Shown here: in pieces, positions 22,271 through 34,300 of the stretch
Layout of the letters: each line of letters begins with the position of its first letter
Numbering within the stretch: position 1 is the stretch's first letter
Assembly (NCBI GenBank): GCA_025738555.1
Contig: JAOVFP010000002.1
Span: 8,184,001 to 8,248,000 of the forward strand
Direction: 5' to 3'
DNA length: 64,000 bases
Origin: Cyathus striatus
Taxonomy: Eukaryota; Basidiomycota; Agaricomycetes; Agaricales; Nidulariaceae
Program-made: the position numbers and the translations under genes
The notes under the pieces: generated by a model
What the model saw: only the letters and a program-made list of their open reading frames with translations
Told to the model about the DNA's origin: nothing
Databases searched by the model: none

Positions 22271-23524
22271 ATGGTAGTAACCAGCTTACAGGAACCTCTT
22301 GCGGAACAGAAGACCCAACAAAGTTTTCATTCAGCAATCCAGAACTTTCCATACGAGTTACTATCACGCATATTCTATCACTGCCATGAACCAATCAACA
22401 CTGGGAATCTTTGTACACCAGTCCGAGTAATTTCGCAGGTTTCATCTGTCTGGCGTGCTGTAACAACTTCAACTCATTCCCTATGGTCAGATATTTTTAT
22501 CCCAAGCCACCACAAAAACTTAAATATTGCTTACTTTTCACAATGTATAGCCAGATCAGATCCCGCCCCTTTAAATATCTCCATGTGCACATGCTGTCGT
22601 TGCGATCCATTTCGCGATAGTCTCGTACAAGAACTTGTTCAATGCGCAAAAAGATTGGGGAACATATCCATAGGAACAACACAACTCATCCAGCTAACAG
22701 ACCAAATGTCCAAAGATGTTGTACTTCCTATCCTTCCTATCCTGAAGTCATTATCAGTATCAGTGAATGCCTACCAGGATTTTTACACCGGAGCGAGGTT
22801 AAAACCCACGCCGTTACTCCACGAATTAACAATTCACTTGATTGAAACGAAAGAATCATTTATTCTTTTAGGAGCTCGCAATCTTTGGAGGTTCAGCTCG
22901 AAATTTCCCTGGTCGCAGATTACGAAGTTAAACATGCTGAAATGTCGAGCTCTTAACATTGAGACTGAATTTGTTCGTCTTTTGATGTTAATGCCGAATC
23001 TTACAAGGCTCGAGCTTCATCAAATTGGTCTTTATAATGGGACATGGAGAAAAGCTACGCTACCGTTACCGAAGCTTCAATACTTGAAGCTGAATGGAAT
23101 ATCATTGGTACAGATAGAGAAACCATTGGAAGTACCGAAAGTATTGGATGCACAATGTCTCGAGACGTTACATTTAGCGATCCATGTCCCAGAGTTTGAA
23201 TTGGAGCGTTACAGAGAGGGGTCCAGAGAACTCGGTTTATCGCTAGCCAAGTGCGCTCTGAACTTTATGCGATCATCACGGTGTTCAGTAAATGATATCA
23301 TACTGGAATGTCTACCTTTGGAGATGTCGTCGGAGACTATGGATCGATCACAGTCTCTAACAGGGTTGACTACTATGCCAGATGCAGATAATATTGCTCC
23401 AATAAGTTTGGCAAAAGAAAGAAATGCCATTGTTATGGGTAGCTTTATGGAGCCTATTCAGGCTTACTGGAGGGATGAGGGATTTGATGTGGACGTTACC
23501 AAACGTGGAGAAGATTATATTTAA
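22271..23524 (+). CDS. F-box/LRR-like protein, intact copy
   Basis: The 417-residue single-exon protein is probably a substrate receptor of an SCF-type ubiquitin ligase. Residues about 25-72 form an F-box-like domain (FPYELLSRIFYHCHE ... VRVISQVSSVWRAVT ... LWSDI), the part that would bind Skp1. The remainder shows irregular leucine-rich repeats (ITKLNMLKC, LTRLELHQIGL, LPKLQYLKLNGI, CLETLHLAI) that would bind the target. No signal peptide or membrane segment is visible. Such F-box genes are greatly expanded in Agaricomycetes, and targets are generally unknown. A second copy about 5 kb downstream (27268-28513) is broken, so this one is the functional member of the pair. The start is the first ATG before the F-box. 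Confidence 0.82.
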   Translation: MVVTSLQEPLAEQKTQQSFHSAIQNFPYELLSRIFYHCHEPINTGNLCTPVRVISQVSSVWRAVTTSTHSLWSDIFIPSHHKNLNIAYFSQCIARSDPAPLNISMCTCCRCDPFRDSLVQELVQCAKRLGNISIGTTQLIQLTDQMSKDVVLPILPILKSLSVSVNAYQDFYTGARLKPTPLLHELTIHLIETKESFILLGARNLWRFSSKFPWSQITKLNMLKCRALNIETEFVRLLMLMPNLTRLELHQIGLYNGTWRKATLPLPKLQYLKLNGISLVQIEKPLEVPKVLDAQCLETLHLAIHVPEFELERYREGSRELGLSLAKCALNFMRSSRCSVNDIILECLPLEMSSETMDRSQSLTGLTTMPDADNIAPISLAKERNAIVMGSFMEPIQAYWRDEGFDVDVTKRGEDYI

Positions 23525-24065
23525 TTAAGTAAAGTAGCGATATCGTATTAGAATTTGTTCAGGCTCGAAACCTTGTAATCTATATAATATATGCATTAAT
23601 GTGACGCATGGCCATCCCTCCCACTCAAGGAGCTTGAAGCTTGGATGTAGGGTTTGGTTCAAGGCAGTTGGGGAGGGTCAACGGTTTGTGCTGGTGGTGC
23701 TCCTTTTGCGTCTCGTATTGGTCAAAATTGTTCTTGGCACAGAAGTGCAAGGCCCAACTTCACACCATTGTAACGACTTGGATACTGGAAACACGGCTCT
23801 GCAAAAGTTGTGCTGGTTATAAAAAGGGAGATCGATGAAGAATCGTGCAAGCTTTGTTTATCCATCAACAAGAACGATGAGATCCGGGAATCGGAGACCT
23901 ACGGGGAGTGGGTGCTACGTGACGCATGAGTGCGTACTTCGATTTGTGGTGTAGAACCTGCTGTCATCTCATCATGTCAATTTCCACTATTCGAAGGTGA
24001 AGAAGAGAGTGTAGAGCAGGCGTTTCGCCTGCACTACAAAATTCGACATTTTACCGATCTCATTA
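23525..24065. other. 3' flank of the F-box gene, part of a segmental duplication
   Basis: Stretches here match the downstream flank of the broken F-box copy, for example GAAACCTTGTAA, CTGGTGGTGCTCCT against TTGGTGGTGCTCCT, and a shared TGAGTGCGTACTT. The duplication therefore includes flanking DNA to about 23990 and 28910. One dispersed hairpin lies at 24010-24039. Confidence 0.65.
24010..24039. repeat. Dispersed hairpin, copy 3
   Basis: TGTAGAGCAGGCG, loop TTT, CGCCTGCACTACA forms a nearly perfect stem of about 12 bp. Confidence 0.65.
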
Positions 24066-24560
24066 CGTAATCAGCTGATGCGTGCGTCGACGCATTTGTG
24101 CGCGTTCACGCGCGCGCACTCTCGCGCTCTCCCTCATTTCCCTCCAATGCCGACACTCTCTTGCATAGCTCGGACGCCGCAATTACTCAAGATCATCGGT
24201 ACTGCGCACTACCAAGCTCCACTAAATACCGCAGTTCACCTTACCAGTGTCCGTGTCGTCCCTCTCCTCAAGTCTCTATTTTATAAATTTTCTTTCAATT
24301 CATTGGTATGCTTTATGTTTCAAACTTTTCCTTTTTCTTTCAACAATCTACAATCTCAACACTATTAATTTCCGCTTTATTCAACTATTCCTTATTAAGT
24401 ACTCTCTTTATTTTAGTTTTCTTTAAATATCATGTAACTACTCCCTCCCAATCCAGTTGAATTTACCCTCCTATCTCGACGCCTTAGAACACCCAAGGTC
24501 GAACGGATGTTCACCGACTCGCTTACAAATTTCTTTGTTTAGGCCTCAAGCTCATTGTTC
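24066..24560. repeat. Dispersed repeat, CpG-retaining copy
   Basis: Homologue of 16190-16870 in the same orientation. It keeps CG where the other copy has TG or CA (for example GCCGCAATTA against GCTGCAATTA). No convincing reading frame; the family is not recognised. Confidence 0.6.
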
Positions 24561-26282
24561 CCTCTACAAGAGAACCACTAGCGGAGCGCAAATATTCCTT
24601 AGTTTATACCTCCGCTTTACTAGAATAGGTCACTAGATTTCATAAAATGGTTACGGATTCGCAGGGACTGATATAAGTTCAGAGGAGAAGTGGCTTGGAG
24701 GAAGGGGGGAAGGGGGGTACTAACGTCTGTAAGAATGAGGTCTTGAGGAGATCTCGTCGTAATAAAGACGAAGTTCAAGCACGGCCGCCGTATGCCCGAT
24801 GAAGGACTTAGGAGAGGTCCGTAAGGTACAGAATGGAGCCATTTTGAGTAGTGAGAACTATCGAGTACACCCTTCCAATCCCCCTCTCCCAAGGCCACAG
24901 GGGGGGGTAAGTTTGTAAGAATGAAGCTTCGAGGAGGTCTGGATGAAATAAAGTGCAACTCGTACCAATATGTTGGTGGACTTTTTGCTATTGAAATATT
25001 GACGTTCTGATGGGCTGGGTTACTACGAATAAATTGAAGGGGAACGTACAAGTATGTATCATTAACCTACAACATGTATAGCACCGTTGTGCAGTTCTCC
25101 ATGTCATCACAATGTACATGCTTCTCCTCGTTACGCTGAGTCCTTACTAAGCCCTTACGCGTTTACGCCTAGGCCTTAGCGCTCAATATTCAATTCTGTT
25201 GCGAGAAGAAAGGGAACCACAGCCATCTAGAGCAACGAAATACATTGAGTCCGAGTGATTACTACTACTTCAATTAAAAGATTATTCAATAGCAAGATGA
25301 CTCTGATTAAGTATTGATATTAGAATTGCTCAAATACTTGGAAGTGTCGACTACGTCGACGGAAACCTTGCTTGCAATAAAAAGAAATGATAAAATAATA
25401 AATTAGAAATAAAATATTTAAGGGATTAAAGTATGGATTGTAGGTCAAAAAGTAGTATTAAGAGTTTGAGATTGAGATTAATAAGCAGTGCTCCAAACTA
25501 CCCTCTCAGTATCAACAAATTTACAATAATTATACACTGATGGATATGTATATCAGGAGCGGAGCATGGGGAGGTGTCACTGGTATTGTGGCACACTTGA
25601 CACTGCAAACAAATGACATTGCACATGTAACATAGGAGCAGACACAAAAAGTAAAGGAAACCACAAAGTAGATGAGAATAAAAGACCAAATGGAAAGAGA
25701 AAGAGAGAGGTAGCAAATAAAGTATGGGGAGTGTAAGACTGGCTATTTCAGTATTAGAGAATAAGGAAGGTTGATTTTTTTTTTTTTGAAGAATACAAGT
25801 GTTTCAAAACATGAAGATCTGGAGTTAACAATGGGAAGAAGAAAGTGTGGAAGAAGATTTCTGGTTGAAGGAAGTTCTTGAACAAAGAACTTGTGAGTGG
25901 ATAGCACGTCCATCTATCCTCAGGTCCTAATAAGGTTCATTGAGAAGTGAGAGAAGGGGGGAAAAGAACTTGTATTCAAAGAATGTAAACCACTACTTAA
26001 ATAGGTACAGAATGTTGTAAACAAGCAAAGAACTAAAAATCGACATGAGGCTGATTCTAAGGTACAGGCAAATAGCCTGCTCTACAAAAGAAAGTTAGGA
26101 GTAAAGAAAAGCATCAACAATATACAGTCCTTCAGGCATTTGAGCCTAGGCATTCGTCTACAGCTCAGGGATCACACTCTCTGCGCTACAGAACCTGACA
26201 AGGAAGTGTAACCGGAGACTCGATGGAATCTAGAAGTCCTGCAGTAATTCACATTAAAAGTCAAGGCTAAGGATCAGAATAG
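24561..26282. other. Intergenic with a tandem duplication, no gene seen
   Basis: Two related units start at 24729 and 24915 (GTAAGAATGAGGTCTTGAGG and GTAAGAATGAAGCTTCGAGG), 186 bp apart. They generate a spurious 143-residue minus-strand frame with an internal repeat. The rest is AT-rich and repeat-like, with hairpin copy 4 at 26063-26087. Confidence 0.55.
26063..26087. repeat. Dispersed hairpin, copy 4
   Basis: TACAGGCAAATAGCCTGCTCTACAA shares its right arm with the other three copies. The left arm is shortened. Confidence 0.5.
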
Positions 26283-26888
26283 ATGCAAAACACACCAACA
26301 TCAAAAGGTCAGCACTCTCTCTCCTTCCTCCCATCCCTATCGACCTGTTCACCCTCCTCATCAACTTCACCACACACACCAACTCCAAAGCCTGCGAGCA
26401 TAGCTCGCAGTTTGGAACCCGACAAGATCCGCACTGAGGAGTCTGGAGAAAAGCTGGATACGGACGGAGAGGCAGCGGAGGGTAAAGGGATGGGCAGGGA
26501 AAGGGGACGGAAGGAGGAGACAGGACATGACCCCACCACGTCGAGAGGGGTAAGGGAAGGAGGGAAGGACGATGATACACCAACCCTACCAATGAGCCAT
26601 ATCTTCGTTGCGTGCCTGTTGGATTTTCTACACTTAGCAAGACAACAACTTCGGCCTGGACGTGCTCATGGCATGGACGAAGCGGTTCCAGCATATACAG
26701 TCATCGAGATATTTGAGCTTATATACCTAAAAAACACGAAGTCCACCAAAACTGTTAATACAAATTGCCCCAAAGAACAAGAATCGGCTTACAGCTCGGG
26801 GAACCGCCACCTGCCAATTATCCAACGAAAAAATGCAGAACGGTATCTGCTTACTGGCAGACGGTGTAATTCCTCCCATTGGCAGTAA
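26283..26888 (+). CDS. Low-complexity ORF of uncertain status, 201 residues
   Basis: The frame is open for 201 codons, but the first 100 residues are mostly Ser, Pro, Thr, Glu and Gly, the product of a skewed base composition. The C-terminal half shows no recognisable domain. A purine-rich microsatellite lies just downstream. It could be a chance frame. I list it only because it is the longest frame between the two F-box copies. Confidence 0.15.
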   Translation: MQNTPTSKGQHSLSFLPSLSTCSPSSSTSPHTPTPKPASIARSLEPDKIRTEESGEKLDTDGEAAEGKGMGRERGRKEETGHDPTTSRGVREGGKDDDTPTLPMSHIFVACLLDFLHLARQQLRPGRAHGMDEAVPAYTVIEIFELIYLKNTKSTKTVNTNCPKEQESAYSSGNRHLPIIQRKNAERYLLTGRRCNSSHWQ

Positions 26889-26934
26889 GTACTAATGCCG
26901 AGTCCGTAAAACAGGAAGCGCATTAACAAGGCCA

Positions 26935-26986
26935 AAGAGGAGAGAGAGAGAGGGAGGGAGGGAGAGAGGGAGAGGGAGAGGGAGGA
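26935..26986. repeat. GA/GGGA purine microsatellite
   Basis: About 50 nt of almost pure AG repeats (GAGAGAG followed by GGGAGGGAG units) lie in noncoding DNA upstream of the F-box pseudogene. Confidence 0.9.
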
Positions 26987-27267
26987 CCAACGGCAAGGCC
27001 ACAAACCCACCAACGATTGCGCTGAATGGGGGAGTCGACAGAGAGTGAAGGAGGACGTGGCCATGAGCACCGGGGTGGAAAGAAGAAAGTCCGCAAGGCG
27101 ATGAGGAACGATGAACACATGACCGTGGGAGAAGTCACGTGTGGGTTGAAAAGTGCAACCTATTTTCATCCGAGAGAGAACCTTGCAAGCAAGGTGACCA
27201 CTCTCTCCTCAGTAATTTCCTCCATCCCAAAAACCACCCCTTCCCCCCCACAGGATTCAAATTGACT

Positions 27268-28513
27268 ATGGAAGACAGAGTCCCATGCTTGGTCTCCAAG
27301 CTGACCCAACAAAGCTCCCATTCAGCCATCCAGAACTTCCCATACGAGTTACTATCACCCATATTCCATTACTGTCATGAACAGATCAACATTAGGGACC
27401 TTCGTACACCAATCCGAGTAATTTCGCAGGTCTCAAAGTTCTGGCGTGCTGTAGCAACTTCGAATCCTTCCCTATGGTCGGATATATTCATCCCAAGCAA
27501 CCATAAAAACCTTAATATCGCTTACTTTGTACAATGCATAACAAGATCAGATCCTGCCCCATTACATATCTCTGAGTACAAATGCCATCATTCCTACTAG
27601 TCTCGTACGAGAACTTGCTCGATGCGCAAACAGATGGGAGAACATATCTATAGGAGCAACAAAACTCGACAAGATAACAAATCAAATGCCCCAAGATGTG
27701 GACCTTCCTATCCTAAAGTCATTATCAGTAGTAACATACAATTCATACATCATGGAATTTTGCTCAGAGGCGAAGTTAAACCCCGCCCCGTTACTCCATG
27801 AATTAACAATTGACTTGCATGAAGAACCAGATATGTTTACGCAATATTACATGCTTTCAGGGTTCAGCTCAAAATTCCCCTGGTCGCAGATTAAAAAGTT
27901 AAACATGATGACATGTTCTAGTCTTCATGTTTGATACGAATTCATTGATCTGTTGAAGTTAATGCCCAATCTTATAAGCCTCAAGCTTCATCGAATTCAA
28001 CTTGTCGACTATAACATGGGGAGAAAATCTTCGCTATCGCTTCCGCAGCTTAAATATTTGAAGCTGCTCGGAACATCATCGATACATATAACAAAACCAT
28101 TGGAAGTATTGAAAGCACAATGTCTCGAGACATTGCATTTGGCGTACCTTGTCCCAATATTGGAGAAGCACAGAGAGGAGCACAGAGAACTCGGTACATT
28201 GCTAGCCAATTATGCTTTGAACTTTATTCAATCATCACGGTGTTCGTTAAGTGATATCGTAGTGGAATGTCTACCTTTGGATAAGACGCCGGGGAATATG
28301 GATGGATCACAATTGAGTCTGACAGAGTTGACTACTATGCCAGATACAGAAAATGACGCTCTGACAAGTTCGGCTGAAGAAAGACATGCCATGTTTATGG
28401 ATAGCTTTATCGAGTCTATTCAGGTTTACTGGAGGGATGAAGGATTTAATGTGGACATTGAAAAATGTGGAGAAGATTACGTGAAAATAAGTAGAGTTGA
28501 AATATCGTTCTAG
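27268..28513 (+). pseudogene. F-box/LRR-like protein, broken second copy
   Basis: This is a paralogue of the gene at 22271-23524 along its whole length. It starts with MEDRVPCL, then the same F-box (FPYELLSPIFHYCHE ... VRV/IRVISQVSKFWRAVA ... LWSDI). Between about 27582 and 27600 the alignment loses net 2 nt and the frame shifts, ending the first frame at 27600. The correct frame then continues until an in-frame TGA at 27932-27934, where the intact copy has GAG. After this it is open again to 28513, with LRR-like segments (LPQLKYLKLLG, CLETLHLAY) and the same C-terminal WRDEGFNVDIEKCGEDY. Two independent lesions make a functional full-length protein unlikely, although short products could be made. 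Confidence 0.85.
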
Positions 28514-29049
28514 GAATGATTTGGGTACGAAACCTTGTAACGTATATGTATAATGTCTTCCAACGTAAGCAGATTGAATAGATGAAAGATTAGGGAAGCA
28601 AAGGAGAAATAAACATATTAAAAAACTGCTAACACGCCATACATAGTTGAACCAGTGTATGTAGGTTTCGTTTGGTAGTTGAGAAAGGTCGACGGTCTGC
28701 ATTGGTGGTGCTCCTCATGCATCCCGCATTGATCGAAGCAGGGTGATAAAAAGATAGAGGATTGACCTTAGCACAGGGCTCTGCACGGTCAAACTCCACG
28801 CATGAGGGAGACGCGAATCTGCATGAGTTGTGCATAGTAGTTGGAGGGCTGCTTTATGACCACGACGCGTGAGTGCGTACTTACATCTGTAGTGTAGAAT
28901 TCGCTATCTTCGATTCAATTGCAACATTGAGTTGCATGAGAGGAGCGTAGCTAATCCAGTAGGACCTCCGTCCTACTATAATGGGTTATGGATACCCACA
29001 AAAGATGGCGGTGGAGAAGAGAGGAACCATAAGAAGTTAGGAGCACAAT
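28514..29049. other. Flank of the F-box pseudogene
   Basis: The first 400 bp match the downstream flank of the intact copy. A separate small hairpin AGTAGGACCTCCGTCCTACT lies at 28959-28978. No gene is seen. Confidence 0.55.
28959..28978. repeat. 20-bp hairpin AGTAGGAC..GTCCTACT
   Basis: An eight-base stem with a four-base loop. It resembles the four GCAGGC hairpins in size and in its GTAGG/CCTAC outer arms. Confidence 0.5.
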
Positions 29050-30650
29050 GATTCATGTACCCCGTTAGCGGTATACTATCTGCAGCGTCATGTCTAGAGG
29101 GTGGGCGCACAACCTTACGAGTCCGAGACTTCTCAGGATACCGACATTCATCATCAAGACATCAACGGCTACTTCACCAGATTTGATGTACATACTGTCC
29201 ACATCCAAAACTCCAGTCAGTACGAACATGGGTCATCCCAGATGGTAATATACTCACTATTGCATATGTAGCTCACACTCGGAGGTACCCAGAAGGAAAG
29301 GTACCCGAGCATACACGTGGATAAGCATGTTCCTCTTCTTGGGCTGTGCCCTTAAGTCCTGCGCAGGGGACGACTCAAGTTGTGGGGCTGGGTAGTGTAG
29401 AAGATTGCGATGTGCTCTCTCTGACGCATGTACGAACAGGGTAAACGGTAGGTTTATCCCATCGAGAGATACATGTCTACGAACAGAAGGAAGGTTGAAT
29501 AGACGAAAGATAATGAATAGATGAATATAGTATGCCCGTTTGCGGTATTCAATCTGCAAAGTTATGTCTGGAGGGCAAACGTGCAAATACGAGCCCAAGA
29601 CTTTTGGTACACCAACAAGGCATCGACGTTCGGCAATTACACCACCAAATACTGTACACATCCCAAACTCCAGTCAGTATGTACACGAACATGGGCCATC
29701 CCAATAGTAATACACTCACCATTACACATGTATCTTACGCTCAACACAAAGTACCCAGTAGATAACGTACTCGAATGTACATGCAGACCAGCATCCCCCT
29801 CTTCAGAATCATGGACTGCGCTATTAAGTTCGGGGAAGAGCACTACATGAGCCCAGCCTGCACATGATATTGATAAGGGAGAGAGATCCAGCGATGATGC
29901 TGAGATGATATTTCCCTACTGGAGTGTGGAGCTTGAATCCTGAACAATGACGATGGCATAGCTAGGTATGGGCGGAAGTTGACTGTTGAAGGCGGAACCG
30001 ATAAGTTCGTCGGGATGTTACGTATATGGTTAGCGTATCAGAGCTAGGGTAGATTAGGAGAGTGCGGTGTGCTCGACGCTCGTCGTATAGGGATGGGGTG
30101 AACCAAGTACATTACGTCTACGAATAGAAAGAAGGTTGAATATACAAGGAAAATGGTATAGTATAGAGATACGAACGTACCTCACATACCATACACTGAC
30201 ACACCGTACACCACCCCATCCGTCAACCCTCCTTCTAACTAGCCCCGTGTAACCATCTGCTCTTAGGTCTAGCACAGAGGATACGAGAACTCGGCCAGTA
30301 CATGATATTGATATAAGTGAGAGAGAGCCAGTGATAATGCTGAGGTGGTATTTCCCCACTAGAGCATGAAGCTTGAAACTTGAACGATGACGATGGCCTG
30401 GTTAGGTATGGCGGTACGGATTCGTTGGGAAGTTGTAGGACTGGGGTAGATTAGAAGCGTGTGGTGAGCTCGCTGTCCCATAGGGATGTGGTAACGCATA
30501 GATTGGTCCTATCGAGAGGTACTAGTCTACGAACGGAAGGAAGGTTGAATAGACGAAGGAAAATGGGATATGATGGAGAAACGAACGCACCATACGACTC
30601 ATAACACAGCGTACAGTACACCACCTCAATCGTCATTATAACCATCCATA
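29050..30650. repeat. Degenerate tandem-like repeats of about 420-480 bp
   Basis: Segment 29050-29350 is homologous to 29520-29800 (both contain CTCCAGTCAGTA followed by CGAACATGGG). Segment 29861-29985 is homologous to 30299-30410 (CATGATATTGATA ... GACGATGGC). The motif GTCTACGAA..GAA.GAAGGTTGAATA recurs at 29475, 30116 and 30535. Reading frames here are short and unrelated between copies. The family is not recognised. Confidence 0.65.
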
Positions 30651-31363
30651 CTGTCTAACGAACATATGACCCAAGTTGGTCGCTCCTCCAGCGAGACGTT
30701 AGGGATTGGAAGAAGAGGGAAAGGCGCGCTTCTGTTGGTCGTCGTACTTTGACTTGTCCTTCGTCCTTTAGCATGACTGTCTGGTAAAGAGAACCGAGAT
30801 ATATGTGTTCTACTGCCCGTGCGATGTAGGCTAAGGGAAAGAGACCTCAGTGGTTGGGGTTTGTCTAGAGAGGAGAGGAACGTACATTTGTATAAGTCAA
30901 GTCCTGCATCGTTCAAGGGAAGTGCAACACTCCAAGTCATGCACACTGTTCCACTTCTCGCCATTGTCAGTCCCTGTTAGGCTGTAGGTTTCACTGCCGT
31001 TTATGGCCGCCTAGTCTCAATTCACTAGAGTCCGAAAGGACTGGGTTGGATTGATACATTTTCGATAAGTTATCGTCGTCGTAAGAAATGTGCTTGCGGG
31101 CAAATGAGAGACAGGGCATCGATGCACTGTAAAGTGAACACAAAACAGTTCAAAACTTCGGAAACGGAGGATTTTATTCATCACGTGATCGAGAGCACAC
31201 GAGGGGATTGGGCGCCTGGGCGCTGCCAGAATATGACCGGAATTCCGAATTCTGGGATACTAGTATACTACACCTCTCGCTTGGTCACGGTGGATAAGCA
31301 GTCCTCCACATTCAGTATATACTCAATACTAGTAAGTACATGAACCTAAATAAAATAACCGAA
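30651..31363. other. Spacer and 3' region of the TPR-CHAT gene
   Basis: No convincing gene. The part next to 31364 presumably holds the 3' untranslated region and terminator of the minus-strand TPR-CHAT gene. A 112-residue minus frame at 30626-30964 has no recognisable content. Confidence 0.5.
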
Positions 31364-34300
31364 TCATGCGCCGATATGTACAAAATTCACACAACGATTG
31401 AGCGATATCTTCAAGTCCCTCATCTTCCGTGTAACCCCATTCAAAGCAACTGCAGAATTTCTAAAATCAGCACCATCCCAACCATCTTTCAACATGCTCT
31501 TATAAAATGCTTCAGTGATCACAGGACCGTCCACATCCGTCATATCCCATAAAGTCCCGACAACACTTCGAAACCCTATAAACTGCATGGCAGCCGCCAA
31601 ATGGATCATCTCGTCTGGTGTCTTCTCTAGGTCGCCCGTAGCGGTATGACATGCCGATAAAAATGCGAACTCTGCATTTGGGAGCTCTGCATGCACAAGA
31701 TCGCGTAGTGTTAGAGGTTCTTCATTGTGAAGCAGAAAATATGAATGGAACGGTTGTGTTGGATGTTGGAATCCGTGACATGCGAAGTGAATCCATTTGT
31801 GGGAATGCATCAACCGGAGGACTTCTTCACGAGACGCATCGTCGTCTACGACCGGGGTTACGAAGCTTCCTAGATCTGTTACTCGAGTTACTTCATCCCT
31901 CACGGCAGGAAGCGTTGCCGTTTGTCCCATAATGAGGAGCTTTGAGTTCTCCTCTCCATCTGCTTGTGCGAGGTTGGATCTGGCTCTAATGAGAGCCGCC
32001 AGCGATGGTGTATATGATGATATAAACATATCCGGTAAATTCTTACCACCTTTCTTATACGGACCAGCAGCATGGAGGGGAAATTGACATAGTATAGACG
32101 TTGGACACCACCATATCCTACTCATGAATTTGATCCCTAGCGATAGCAGCCGTTTGACAATAGGTTCGGCGATGTCTTTCCATAACGTCCTCAATACATT
32201 GGCCATAAGTCGTTGCGAGTGTGTTTCCTTTGCCTCGATAAATGTAGTTTGAAGCTCTTCCAGCGACTCGACTGAAGCCAATGGAAGTGGAACACAAGTG
32301 GGCATCTTTTTAGCTCTCACGATAAGAGCTGCAACACCGTGTTTCGACGCATTGATATATATCACAGGTCCTTCCTTCGCTGCTTCTTGAAGAAAGTTAT
32401 AGGGTACTGGTCTCAAAAAGTTACCAAATCCCTCCAATTTTCGAATGGCATCAATGATACGTTCACGTTCGTCGCATAAAATACGATTATCTCCGATTTT
32501 ATCTGGGTTTAGAATATGGTTGTGAAGCTGTTTTGCACCGAGCGAAAAGGAAAACGATTCGATGGATGCAGTAACACTCTCTAGTCGGTCTGCTACTTCA
32601 GGAGAGACACTACGGACTTCTTGAAGTGAATGTCGATACCCGTTTAGTCTAGCCCATAATATCGCACGACCCTGCTCCAAGAATTCAATCGCGAGATCCA
32701 TACGCCCTTCTGATATAGCAGAGAATGCAGCGTCAGAAGCCAGTGACTTTGGTACGACATCTGAGAGTAGTGCTTGCTGAGCCTCTATAGAAGGAGCAAA
32801 GACCAGACACCGTTCTAGTGCTGTCAAGCAATGCTTGTAAGCGAGAAGATGGGAACGATGTTCATGTATGTGAGCATACTGAACCCAGCGTAAAGCGGTT
32901 GTGAATCGCCTTATGGGTGGTGCAGTTGGATGTTCCGTCGCTTCTTCCATTAGACCAAAAGCCGCCTCCTCGAGATACTCTCCATCCGTCCGTGGGGACA
33001 TGCGGCAAATTATAAGATATTTACGGGCGATTTCGTAAATAATTCCGGACCATTCTGGATGTGCCTTGGGAAGTTTCTGCATAGCAATGAAGTAAAGATC
33101 AATTAAGCTATGAAGCTCAGTGATATCCCTTGTGAGTTCAAAGCGGTCGTAAAGCGCAGCAGCTAAGTTCAATACGACCAGTGGAAACTCTGGATGATCC
33201 GGTGTTGCAAAATTTATCGATTCAAAGAAAATGTCAATCGATTTCAATAGATCCTCTGTGTTTCTTAGATCCTCAAATCGATTGATAAGTGCAATACCGA
33301 TGTTGTTCAGTGATTTCCACCTTAGAGGGTGCCCTTCCGGCCGGAGATTGAGCGCATGATAATGATAAGCTATCGAGTCGTCTAAATCTTGAGCATCTTT
33401 TGCATGGCTATATCTGGTGAATAGCGCCGAGGCTAGATTGTTGAACATTGAAGCTTTCAGTAAATGTTCCTGGGGACAATTTATAACAGCAAGGTGATGC
33501 AGAGCGATAACTTCGTCATGGTCTTGCACTGTTCCAAGCTTATCTGCTCGGATATTGAGGGCGAGTGCAAGTGAATCGAATAAACCATATTTCTCCGACT
33601 GTGGTCCCGGATGGGCCGATATAGCTTCGCGTTTTAAGGCTATTGCTTCCTCCAAGTCTTCAATGGCTCCAATATTTTCGTATCGAAGCATGGTTGCAGT
33701 GGCAAGACGAGCGATGGATAAAAATCTATTAGGATTTCCATGAGGACGAAGCTCAAGCACTTTTTTATGAGTTTCGATCGACTCTTGTATGTCAGAAATG
33801 TTTCCTAAAACTTGAAACCGCGAACTGAGAGATGAGGCAAGATTATCATAAGTTTTTACCAAATTATCAACGTGCTTTCCAAGGTTGATGCTTATCTGTA
33901 CCGCTTCCCGAGAAAGTTCAATCGCTTTGTCAATATCAGACCGATTTCCGCTATGCTCATGGCGAATATAAAGTCCATGGGAAATGTTGTTGAGCACCAT
34001 AAGTTGATCTTCCTCTTTCATAGAAGTTCCCAATGCCTCTTCATTGAGAGATATAGCAGAATCAAGACTTTTCAAGTCGCCAAAATCCACGAAGAGTTCG
34101 ATTAATGAGTTAGCCAACGTCGACAAGGTGGAAGCATGCTTAGGGTGACCAAGGGGATGATAATCCAGAGCTCTTTCGATCATGGTGATAGACTCATATA
34201 GATCATCCTTATTTTTGAGAGTGATATATAAGGAATGAAGGGATGTGGCAAGGTTGCTGAGGATTGATGCATGTAAGTCGTTTGTTGGGTTCGAGAGTGA

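Noticed and set aside
24620..25051. 143-residue minus-strand frame with internal protein repeat
   Set aside because: Explained by the 186-bp spaced DNA duplication; no domain, no start context and no continuation.
30626..30964. 112-residue minus-strand frame next to the TPR-CHAT gene
   Set aside because: Ser/Arg-rich without domain, partly inside the degenerate repeat region.
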